From J038 sp036734085 (GTDB lineage Bacteria > Chloroflexota > Anaerolineae > Aggregatilineales > Phototrophicaceae), in contig DAIMZF010000110.1 in assembly GCA_036734085.1 (NCBI GenBank), positions 1 through 11,097 of the forward strand: 11,097 nucleotides of DNA, in the 5' to 3' direction. The notes under the pieces are model-generated. The model did not search any database and was not told the origin of the DNA. It worked only from the letters and a program-made list of their open reading frames with translations. Of the stretch, positions 1 through 6,288 are shown piece after piece; the stretch's first letter is position 1, and each line of letters opens with the position of its first letter. The position numbers and the translations under genes were made by a program.

Positions 1-2017
1 CATGGATTTCATCCTGTGCGCCGATGCGGGCGAAGATGCGGTCTACAAGGCCAATTGTCGCCTCGTCCGCCGGGACGAAGCTCCCAATCTGCGCCATCAG
101 GGTGATGATTGCCACTTGCCGGATGTAGGTGGATTTTCCGGCCATGTTTGGCCCCGTGATGACGTGTACACGGTTCATGCTATCAAATTGAGTGTCATTC
201 GGCACGTAGCGCGTGCCCCCATCCAGCATTTGTTCTACAACAGGGTGGCGGCCATCACGGATGATGAGCAAATCATCTTCCGTGAGCATAGGCCGCGTAT
301 AGCCTTCACGCACGGCCACCGTCGCTAAAGATAAAAAGGCGTCCAGGTGTGCCAGTGACCGCGCCGTGCGGATGATGCGCTCCGCATACGCGCTCAGGTG
401 GCCGCACAGCGTTTCAAACAGGCCGCGCTCAATATTGAGGATTTGCTCCTCAGCGTTCAGCACCAGAGTCTCATATTCTTTTAGCTCCGGCGTGATGTAA
501 CGCTCCGCGTTGACCAATGTCTGCTTGCGGATGTAATCATCAGGGACTTTGTTAACGTGGGCGTGCGTCACTTCAATATAATAGCCAAACACCTTATTAA
601 AACCCACTTTAATCGTCGGGATTCCCGTTCGGCGGCGTTCCTGTGGCTCCAGGCTGGCGATCCATTCCCGCGCATGGGCGCTCTTATGCATGATGTCATC
701 TAGTTCTTCCGCGTAATCCGTGCGGAAGATGCCTACATTATTGAGGGTCGCGGGTGGCTCATCCACAATGGCGCGTTGGATGTGGTCAATGACTTCAGTA
801 CATTCGTCCATGCGTTCTGCTAGCGCGTGCAGGGCAGGCAAGCCGCCGATGATGTCTTTTATCTGCGGGATGACGCTTAAGCTCAACTTTAACCCGATGA
901 GGTCACGCGGGCCAGCCCGCCGGATGAGCAGGCGGTTGGTTAATCGCTCAATATCGCTGACCTGTTTTAATGCACTGGCTAACTCTTGCCGCAACGCTTC
1001 GTCACCCGTCAGGGCTTGTACCGCGTCCAGGCGTGCATTTAATCGTTTAATATCCAATAGCGGTTGGTTCAACCATGTATGCAGTAGCCGCGCACCCATC
1101 GCCGTAACCGTCCGGTTGAGCACCCCCAGCAGGCTTCCCCGTGACTTACGCCCGCGTATAGTTTCAGTCAATTCCAGGTTACGCCGCGTAAACTGGTCTA
1201 GCACCATAAAACTAGCGGTGGAATAACTGCGGATGGCCGTAATCTGCGCCAGGTTATTCATCTGTGTTTCACGCAGATACCCCAGGATTGCCCCCGCCGC
1301 ACAGATGGCGTGTGTTTGCCCCTTAAGCCCGTATCCGTCCAACGTCTTAACCCGGAAGTGGTTCAACAGCGCCTCATGTGCGGTGGCTTGCTCAAAGCGC
1401 CAATCCGCTACAGACGTAAGGTGATTGCCTTCCGGCAGGGTAATCCGTTTCGCCCATACCTCCGGCACAATGACCTCACGCGGGTTCAGGCGTGCCAGTT
1501 CTTCCAGCACATACAGCGCGGTGTTCTCTCCTTCAAGCTCCGTCGCGGCGAATTCCCCTGTTGTGATGTCGGCATATGCGATTCCTGCTTGTTGCCAGCG
1601 TCCGGCCTCCGGGTTGCCATAAGGCATAATCGCCATCAAATAAGCAGGCTTATCTTCGCGGAGCATCTCAGTTTCGATAATCGTGCCAGGCGTGATGACC
1701 CGCGTCACCTCACGGTCAACCGGGCCGCGTCCGTCGGGTTCGCTCACTTGGTCGCAGATGGCGACATGATAGCCTTTTTCCACCAACCGCGCGATGTATC
1801 CCTCCGCGCTGTGATGCGGCACACCCGCCATTGGCGTTTTTGTGCCGCCTTTGGCATACGCTCGTCCCGTTAACGTCAGGTCAAGCTCCCGCGCCGCAAG
1901 TTCCGCGTCTTCATCGAACATTTCGTAAAAGTCGCCCAGCCGGAAGAACACAATACATTCGGGATATTGCGCTTTGACATCCAAATATTGCTGGCGAACA
2001 GGGGTTACACGCGCCAT
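1..2017 (-). CDS. mutS: DNA mismatch repair protein MutS, N-terminal 672 codons (runs off the left edge)
   Basis: MutS recognises base mismatches and small loops in newly replicated DNA, then uses its ATPase to recruit downstream repair factors in the cytoplasm. The start is the ATG at 2017-2015 (MARVTPVRQQYLDVK), which fits the usual MutS N-terminus and has GAGGA 7 bases upstream. The mismatch-reading motif GDFYEMF is at residues 28-34, with Phe30 and Glu32 as the wedge Phe and hydrogen-bonding Glu. It is followed by the family blocks GVPHHSAEGYIARL (about 65-78) and GYHVAICDQVSEP (about 82-94). The connector, core and clamp regions read through in one frame. Walker A (GPNMAGKST) is at residues 622-630, and the window ends shortly after it at IGAQDEIH. 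That segment is more often GASDD; the Q/E variant is within family range. Walker B, the dimerisation helices and the stop codon lie outside. No mutL is visible. It is transcribed divergently from the ROK kinase gene. Confidence 0.97.
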   Translation of the reverse strand, partial: MARVTPVRQQYLDVKAQYPECIVFFRLGDFYEMFDEDAELAARELDLTLTGRAYAKGGTKTPMAGVPHHSAEGYIARLVEKGYHVAICDQVSEPDGRGPVDREVTRVITPGTIIETEMLREDKPAYLMAIMPYGNPEAGRWQQAGIAYADITTGEFAATELEGENTALYVLEELARLNPREVIVPEVWAKRITLPEGNHLTSVADWRFEQATAHEALLNHFRVKTLDGYGLKGQTHAICAAGAILGYLRETQMNNLAQITAIRSYSTASFMVLDQFTRRNLELTETIRGRKSRGSLLGVLNRTVTAMGARLLHTWLNQPLLDIKRLNARLDAVQALTGDEALRQELASALKQVSDIERLTNRLLIRRAGPRDLIGLKLSLSVIPQIKDIIGGLPALHALAERMDECTEVIDHIQRAIVDEPPATLNNVGIFRTDYAEELDDIMHKSAHAREWIASLEPQERRRTGIPTIKVGFNKVFGYYIEVTHAHVNKVPDDYIRKQTLVNAERYITPELKEYETLVLNAEEQILNIERGLFETLCGHLSAYAERIIRTARSLAHLDAFLSLATVAVREGYTRPMLTEDDLLIIRDGRHPVVEQMLDGGTRYVPNDTQFDSMNRVHVITGPNMAGKSTYIRQVAIITLMAQIGSFVPADEATIGLVDRIFARIGAQDEIH

Positions 2018-2024
2018 GCGAACT

Positions 2025-2029
2025 TCCTC
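2025..2029 (-). promoter_or_regulatory. Ribosome binding site of mutS
   Basis: GAGGA on the minus strand, 7 bases before the ATG at 2017. It supports this start codon for mutS. Confidence 0.7.
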
Positions 2030-2074
2030 AAGGGATTGTGCTGACAAAAGACAGATGAATCATCGCTTATGAAG

Positions 2075-2083
2075 TGGTATTCT
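2075..2083 (+). promoter_or_regulatory. Candidate ROK kinase promoter, extended -10 only
   Basis: TGG followed by TATTCT (four of six matches to TATAAT) forms an extended -10 on the plus strand. No convincing -35 lies 16-18 bases upstream. The start of transcription would be near 2090, about 42 bases before the kinase ATG. It shares bases with the mutS -10 on the other strand, so polymerases could compete for the two. Confidence 0.3.
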
Positions 2084-2107
2084 AACAGCGTATCAATCGC
2101 GCAACAA
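2079..2107 (-). promoter_or_regulatory. Candidate mutS promoter with extended -10
   Basis: On the minus strand, TAGAAT (2084-2079, five of six matches to TATAAT) is preceded directly by TGT (2087-2085), an extended -10 element. A weak -35 TTGTTG (2107-2102) lies 17 bases upstream. Transcription would begin near 2072, giving a leader of about 55 bases. It overlaps the candidate promoter running the other way. The call rests on consensus matching only. Confidence 0.35.
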
Positions 2108-2119
2108 CACCCGACAAAC

Positions 2120-2123
2120 GGAG
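2120..2123 (+). promoter_or_regulatory. Ribosome binding site that decides the ROK kinase start
   Basis: GGAG lies 8 bases before the ATG at 2132. The same frame is open from an ATG at 2069, but that start would add 21 residues unlike the family ahead of the ATP-binding strand, so 2132 is preferred. Confidence 0.7.
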
Positions 2124-2131
2124 AAACAGCT

Positions 2132-3100
2132 ATGTCAAAACACATCATCAGCGTTGATTTGGGGGGGACACGTATTCGCGCCGCCCAGCTGGATGCTAAA
2201 CTGAATATCATCCAACGACACGAAACACTCACACGCGCTGACGAAGGGCTAACACCCACCCTTAACCGCATCAAAGAAGAAATCCGTAAAGTCCTGCCGC
2301 AAGACCCCGCCGATATACTTGGCATCGGCATCAGCGCACCCGGCCCACTCAATCCACAGACCGGCGTCATCGTCAGCCCGCCCAATTTACCCGGCTGGCA
2401 TAATGTGCCTCTGGGCGATATTCTACATGATGAATTCAACGTACCAGTTTATACCGGCAATGATGCTAACGTTGCCATCCTTGCGGAAGCCGCAGTGGGC
2501 GCGGCACGGGGTTACACCCATGCGATTTATGTGACAGTCAGCACAGGCATCGGTAGCGGCATCCTCGTGGATGGCCGGCTGTTGCTTGGCAAGAGCGGCC
2601 TGGCGGCGGAAGCCGGGCATATGATTATGTTGGTGGAGGAGCGTGTTTCCACGCTAGAGCTAGAGGCCGCCGGGCCAGACATGGCTGATCAGGCGCGTGC
2701 CCGTATCCGTAATGGAGAAGCCTCCAGCATAACCGCTTTAGTTGATGGCAACTTAGACGCTATCGACGGTGCGACGGTAGGCCGTGCCGCCCAAAGTGGC
2801 GATGCGTTGGCACTCAGCATTGTAGACCGCGCCGGGCGCATTATCGGCATGGGCATTGTTAACCTGTTGCATCTCTTCAATCCGCAGATTGTTGTCATTG
2901 GTGGCGGTGTGACCCAATTAGGTGATTTGCTGTTTAAACCTATGCACGAATCAATACAAAAATATTGTATTGATGAAGCCTATTGGCGCGATTTAATCAT
3001 CACACAGCCTCAGTCCGGCGAAGATGTGAGCGTTATCGGCGCGGCGGCGTTGGTAGCAATGGAAGGCGGCAGACGCTCCTTGCAGGATGTTTTGGGCTAA
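2132..3100 (+). CDS. ROK-family sugar kinase (glucokinase-like) without the zinc-binding cysteines
   Basis: Proteins of the ROK family phosphorylate glucose, N-acetylhexosamines or related sugars with ATP in the cytoplasm; some members are repressors. This 322-residue protein begins directly with the phosphate-binding strand (DLGGT, residues 9-13) and has no helix-turn-helix, so it is a kinase-type member of normal length. The catalytic Asp is D111 in GNDAN (109-113). The glycine-rich VSTGIGSGILVDGRL is at 136-150, and the sugar-contacting E-x-G-H is E160 to H163. After EAGH most ROK proteins carry a CxCGxxGCxE zinc motif. Here the stretch from 164 to about 183 (MIMLVEERVSTLELEAAGPD) contains no cysteine and is a few residues shorter, although the following helix still aligns. 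The second ATP-binding segment, NPQIVVIGGGV, is at 250-260. The sugar specificity cannot be read from sequence. The gene is divergent from mutS and 56 bases upstream of the histidine kinase. Confidence 0.88.
   Translation: MSKHIISVDLGGTRIRAAQLDAKLNIIQRHETLTRADEGLTPTLNRIKEEIRKVLPQDPADILGIGISAPGPLNPQTGVIVSPPNLPGWHNVPLGDILHDEFNVPVYTGNDANVAILAEAAVGAARGYTHAIYVTVSTGIGSGILVDGRLLLGKSGLAAEAGHMIMLVEERVSTLELEAAGPDMADQARARIRNGEASSITALVDGNLDAIDGATVGRAAQSGDALALSIVDRAGRIIGMGIVNLLHLFNPQIVVIGGGVTQLGDLLFKPMHESIQKYCIDEAYWRDLIITQPQSGEDVSVIGAAALVAMEGGRRSLQDVLG
2950..2974. repeat. Perfect 10-base inverted repeat inside the ROK kinase gene
   Basis: The arms ATCAATACAA and TTGTATTGAT are exact reverse complements separated by 5 bases (AAATA). 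The element is strongly AT-rich compared with the surrounding gene. It falls in codons for about residues 273-282, some 180 bases upstream of the histidine kinase start. It could be a protein-binding operator, an mRNA hairpin, or chance. Confidence 0.5.
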
Positions 3101-3120
3101 ATTTCTTATACATTTCTAGT

Positions 3121-3150
3121 TTGAGTCATTAGGCGGCGGCGTGATAACAT
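3121..3150 (+). promoter_or_regulatory. Candidate promoter for the histidine kinase, placed for a leaderless mRNA
   Basis: TTGAGT (3121-3126, four of six) and TAACAT (3145-3150, four of six) are separated by 18 bases. TGA directly before the -10 makes it an extended -10. Transcription would start about 7 bases after the -10, which is the A of the ATG at 3157. No ribosome binding site precedes that ATG, which is consistent with leaderless translation. The kinase could instead be expressed by read-through from the ROK gene. Confidence 0.35.
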
Positions 3151-3156
3151 AAGAAC

Positions 3157-4752
3157 ATGATGAAAAATAAACTGATGCTTCCGCCTATCGATGATTACCG
3201 CGTGCGCCAACGAGATTTTCTGCTGGAGATTTCTCGTGCTATTACCGCACAACTGGATTTAATGGAAGTGCTACGCCTCGCGCTCCATGCTTCACTAATG
3301 ATGTTAAACGGCAAGGTTGGCTTGGTCGCCTTGCGTGCACCGGATGACATCTTCTATATTAAAATGGTCAGTGGCATTGACCGTGATAAAATCCCATCCG
3401 TGAACGATCACTTGCACCGCCTGAATGACATCGTGCGGGCAGGGCAAGGGCAGGACGCCTTCAATGAGGAGTTAACCCGTCTTGCCAAGACCATTGATGA
3501 TAAACTTCTGCAAGCCTTTGCACTTCCGCTAAAGTTTGCCCAGGAACCACTCGGCATGATGATTGTCTGCCGCGATTATGCCAATACCACCACCGCCAAC
3601 GACTTTCAAATTCTCCAAAGTTTTGCAGACCAGGCCGCGATTGCCGTACATAACGCGCAATTGTACGAGCGCATCAACCAGGAACGCCAACGCCTTGTCG
3701 CCATCCTGCAACACAGTGCGGATGGTGTGATGATTCTCAGCCCAGATTTAATCATCATGCGCTTTAACCGTGCGCTGGAACGCATGACCGGATGGGAAGC
3801 TACAGACGCTATTGGGCGGTTTCAATCGGATGTCATCCAGTGGGAACGCCTGGAAGGAAGCGACCTCAGCGCGGCTATGGCGGATGGCTGGCCTTTTACA
3901 CTCGCCGCCGCGAATTATGGCGAAGCACCGCTTTATGTGGAAGGTGACTTAAGCCGTCCAGATGGCATGTTACTCAGCATCGGCATCACCTATGCGCCCA
4001 TGTTTAGCTCGGATGGCACACTCAATGGTATCATCGCCAATGTGCGCGATATTTCCAACTTCCGCCAAGCGCAACAGATTCAAAATATGTTTATCTCGGT
4101 GGTGTCCCACGAACTCAAGACGCCGGTTGCCATCATTAAAGGCTACGCCGCTACACTCAACCGTCCCGATGCCCAATGGGATGCTGACGTTATCCGCGAT
4201 ACGCTGGAAGTCATCGAAGATGAAGCAGACCGCCTCAATGACCTCATCCAGAACCTATTGACCACCAGTAAGTTGCAGGCACAAGGCCAGATGACGCTGG
4301 AAGTTGGCGAAGTTCGGCTGGATAACATCATCCAGCAAAGCGCGGCACGCTTCCGTAAGCAGACCGCCGCCCATCAGATTGTGACAAACATCGCGTCGGA
4401 TTTTCCGCTTATGGAAGGCGATGCAACCCGCTTGCGTCAGGTGGTGGATAACCTCATCAACAATGCCATCAAATATTCGCCTGATGGCGGCACAATCACG
4501 GTCAGCGCCCATCATGATACAAATAGTGTATCGGTTTACGTCCGGGATGAAGGTGTTGGGCTGGCGTTGGAAGACCAAAAGCGCATCTTCGAGCGGTTCT
4601 TCCGCGTGGATGGCAAACTTTCCCGCAAGACACAAGGCACGGGCTTAGGGCTGTATCTCGTGCGTACCATCATAGAAGCGCATGGGGGCGCAATTGGTGT
4701 CGAGAGCAAACCAGGCGCTGGGGCTACTTTCTACTTTACTATCCCGCGTTAG
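3157..4752 (+). CDS. Soluble GAF-PAS sensor histidine kinase, orphan
   Basis: This 531-residue protein autophosphorylates a histidine in response to a signal and should pass the phosphate to a response regulator that is not encoded in this window. There is no signal peptide or hydrophobic span, so it is cytoplasmic. A GAF-like domain covers about residues 15-170, ending in the typical DFQILQSFADQAAIAVHNAQLY helix. A PAS domain follows (about 178-300), opening with LVAILQHSADGVMILSPD and carrying a long insertion near 226-268. A signalling helix leads to the HisKA domain with H-box VSHELKTP, phosphoacceptor His318. The ATPase domain shows the N-box VVDNLINNAIKYSP (429-442, Asn432/436), G1 DEGVGL (464-469), the F-box RIFERFFR (476-483) and G2 GTGLGL (494-499). 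All catalytic boxes look intact. Two ATGs are adjacent (3157 and 3160), and neither has a clear ribosome site. The GAF ligand is unknown. The CpXC gene follows 50 bases later and may be cotranscribed. Confidence 0.93.
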   Translation: MMKNKLMLPPIDDYRVRQRDFLLEISRAITAQLDLMEVLRLALHASLMMLNGKVGLVALRAPDDIFYIKMVSGIDRDKIPSVNDHLHRLNDIVRAGQGQDAFNEELTRLAKTIDDKLLQAFALPLKFAQEPLGMMIVCRDYANTTTANDFQILQSFADQAAIAVHNAQLYERINQERQRLVAILQHSADGVMILSPDLIIMRFNRALERMTGWEATDAIGRFQSDVIQWERLEGSDLSAAMADGWPFTLAAANYGEAPLYVEGDLSRPDGMLLSIGITYAPMFSSDGTLNGIIANVRDISNFRQAQQIQNMFISVVSHELKTPVAIIKGYAATLNRPDAQWDADVIRDTLEVIEDEADRLNDLIQNLLTTSKLQAQGQMTLEVGEVRLDNIIQQSAARFRKQTAAHQIVTNIASDFPLMEGDATRLRQVVDNLINNAIKYSPDGGTITVSAHHDTNSVSVYVRDEGVGLALEDQKRIFERFFRVDGKLSRKTQGTGLGLYLVRTIIEAHGGAIGVESKPGAGATFYFTIPR

Positions 4753-4753
4753 T

Positions 4754-4771
4754 GCGTTAGCGTTGTAACGC
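4754..4771. repeat. Short hairpin between the kinase and CpXC genes
   Basis: GCGTTA and TAACGC pair across a 6-base loop just after the kinase stop. A further GCGTTA copy overlaps the stop codon (4746-4751). No T-run follows, so it is not a standard terminator. It may stabilise or attenuate the transcript, or may be chance. Confidence 0.3.
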
Positions 4772-4784
4772 AAAATAATTCTAC

Positions 4785-4788
4785 GGAG
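4785..4788 (+). promoter_or_regulatory. Ribosome binding site of the CpXC gene, wide spacing
   Basis: GGAG is the only candidate ahead of the ATG at 4803, but it stands 14 bases away, wider than the usual 5-9. Translation from here may be weak, or it may rely on coupling to the upstream kinase. Confidence 0.4.
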
Positions 4789-4802
4789 ACAAAGAACCCT
4801 AA

Positions 4803-6167
4803 ATGAATAATCAAACCAATCCGACGACCGCCAACGAGACTCTTATCCGTTGTTCCAACTGTGGCGCACAGTTCCCTACCCGCATTTATTCTTATATTGA
4901 TGTTACGCAAGAGCCACGTGCGAAGGCGCTCTTGTTAGCAGGGCAGGTCAACATTGCCGTATGCCCCACCTGCGGCGCACAGAATAACCTGGCATCGCCG
5001 CTTCTTTACCATGACGCGACCAAAGAGTTACTCATCGCGCTTGTTCCGTTGGAACTCAACATGAGCAAAGACGAACAGGAACGCGCCATCGGCCAGATGA
5101 TGAATCGCCTGCCCAAAGATAACTTTAAAGGCTATATGTTCAGCCCTAAGCGTTCTATCACCATGCAAGGTCTCATCGAGCAAGTGCTGGAAGCGGACGG
5201 CGTGACCAAAGAGATGCTTGATGCCCAAAAAGCTCGTGTCCAGCTTGCACAGCAATTTGTAGAAGCAGAATCCCAAGAAGCACTTGTCGCGCTCATCCAG
5301 GCCAACGACAGCCAGATTGACGAGCGTTTTGTCACCACATTAACCGCATTAGCGCAACGTGTGTTGGAAACCGGCCAGCAAGAACTCGCGCAACACATCG
5401 CCACCGTGCAACAAATCGTGATTGCTAACTCTGCTTTTGGTGAAGAACTCGCCGAGCGTCAGCGCCAACAGAACGTCATTGTGCAGGAAGTCGCTAACGC
5501 TATTGAAAAACTAGGCGCGGGCGCTCAACGTGAGGACTTTTTAGATTTGGCGCTCACCTATGCCGGCCAGGACATGCACCTGCAGGCACTGGTCAGCCTG
5601 GCACGTCCCGCATTTGATTATGACTTCTTCCAGTTGTTCACCACCCGCATTGGGCAAGCCCCTGCCGACCAACGCGAAATGATGGAATCCGTGCGTGACA
5701 ACATTTTAAAAGTGACAACCGCCATCGACCAGCAACAACAGATGATGCTTCAGCAGGCGGCCAGCTTTTTACAAGCGGTCATCAACAATCCTCAACCCCG
5801 CGAAATGCTGATTGCCAACGCCCCGCTTGTTGATGACACCTTTATGCAAGTGTTGGAGATGAACATTCAGCAGGCGGAACAGCAGGCCAACATTCAGCTA
5901 TCAACCCGCCTTAAGGAAGTCCAGCAAGTGGCTTATGAGGTCTTGCAATCTCAAATGGAGCCAGAACTGCGCTTCGTCAACGAACTTCTGCAGATGGACG
6001 AAGCCGACGCACAACAGGCCATCATCGACCATGCCGGGAGTTTTGGCGAAGAACTTCTGGAAGTGATGCAAGCGATTGAATCTCTGCTGGAACAACAGGG
6101 CAATGCCCCGCTCATGGCACGCTTACAGTCGCTTCGTGCGCTGGTAAGTACCCAATTAAACGGTTAA
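4803..6167 (+). CDS. CpXC zinc-domain protein with a repeated helical tail
   Basis: The first 110 residues or so match the CpXC family, whose function is not established. The paired cysteines are C17/C20 (RCSNCG) and C54/C57 (CPTCG), which should bind one zinc ion. The IYSYIDV strand lies between them, and a segment ending LLIALVPLELNMSKDEQERAIGQMMNRL follows. The rest, to residue 454, is glutamine- and glutamate-rich, almost proline-free and predicted all-helical. It contains about four related modules, at roughly 158-210, 243-308, 331-385 and 392-452. Each has an F/L-centred helix after an acidic turn, then a second amphipathic helix ending in V/I. There is no signal peptide or membrane span, so the protein is cytoplasmic. 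The tail looks like a helical scaffold for protein contacts. It sits 50 bases after the histidine kinase on the same strand, so a partnership is possible but unproven. The helical tail is unusually long for a protein of this type, as far as I know. Confidence 0.8.
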   Translation: MNNQTNPTTANETLIRCSNCGAQFPTRIYSYIDVTQEPRAKALLLAGQVNIAVCPTCGAQNNLASPLLYHDATKELLIALVPLELNMSKDEQERAIGQMMNRLPKDNFKGYMFSPKRSITMQGLIEQVLEADGVTKEMLDAQKARVQLAQQFVEAESQEALVALIQANDSQIDERFVTTLTALAQRVLETGQQELAQHIATVQQIVIANSAFGEELAERQRQQNVIVQEVANAIEKLGAGAQREDFLDLALTYAGQDMHLQALVSLARPAFDYDFFQLFTTRIGQAPADQREMMESVRDNILKVTTAIDQQQQMMLQQAASFLQAVINNPQPREMLIANAPLVDDTFMQVLEMNIQQAEQQANIQLSTRLKEVQQVAYEVLQSQMEPELRFVNELLQMDEADAQQAIIDHAGSFGEELLEVMQAIESLLEQQGNAPLMARLQSLRALVSTQLNG

Positions 6168-6172
6168 AATGT

Positions 6173-6190
6173 CCTACGATTAACCTACGA
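6173..6190. repeat. Tandem CCTACGA direct repeat, 11-base period
   Basis: CCTACGA occurs at 6173-6179 and again at 6184-6190, one helical turn apart, just after the CpXC stop codon. Direct repeats with this spacing resemble sites bound by dimeric response regulators. With only two short copies, chance is a real alternative. Confidence 0.3.
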
Positions 6191-6200
6191 AAACCTGACC

Positions 6201-6235
6201 AAGACTGGCAAAATGTATCTGCCATGAGTAGTCTT
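6201..6235 (+). promoter_or_regulatory. Bulged hairpin upstream of the secreted hydrolase gene
   Basis: AAGACT-GGCA (6201-6210) can pair with TGCC (6220-6223) and AGTCTT (6230-6235), leaving a 9-base loop and a 6-base bulge. A T-rich stretch (6243-6249) follows at a distance. It could be a weak terminator for the CpXC transcript or a leader structure for the next gene. It lies in the longest gap of the window (6168-6288), where nothing else coding or RNA-like is visible. Confidence 0.3.
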
Positions 6236-6276
6236 ATCAGGATTCTTTTGACCATCTAGTCGTCAAATTATTTATT

Positions 6277-6281
6277 GAGGG
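6277..6281 (+). promoter_or_regulatory. Ribosome binding site of the first secreted hydrolase gene
   Basis: GAGGG lies 7 bases before the ATG at 6289. This fixes the start ahead of a well-formed signal peptide. Confidence 0.7.
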
Positions 6282-6288
6282 AAAAGCA

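Noticed and set aside
720..1873. Plus-strand open frames (168 and 187 codons) opposite mutS
   Set aside because: The minus strand encodes a continuous, clearly conserved MutS here. The plus-strand translations are rich in Arg/Ser, match nothing recognisable and have no start context.
2005..2439. Minus-strand open frame of 144 codons spanning the mutS-ROK gap
   Set aside because: It overlaps the start of mutS in another frame and the 5' third of the ROK kinase, and its translation is low-complexity Ser/Arg/Pro without motifs.
4746..4771. Triple GCGTT repeat as a transcription terminator after the kinase gene
   Set aside because: The hairpin is short and is followed by an A-rich stretch, not T, so it does not fit a Rho-independent terminator.
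6248..6276. TTGACC with TTTATT 17 bases later as the hydrolase promoter
   Set aside because: The implied transcription start (near 6283) would fall downstream of the good ribosome binding site at 6277-6281, so the pair is hard to reconcile with translation from 6289. The -10 is also only four of six.
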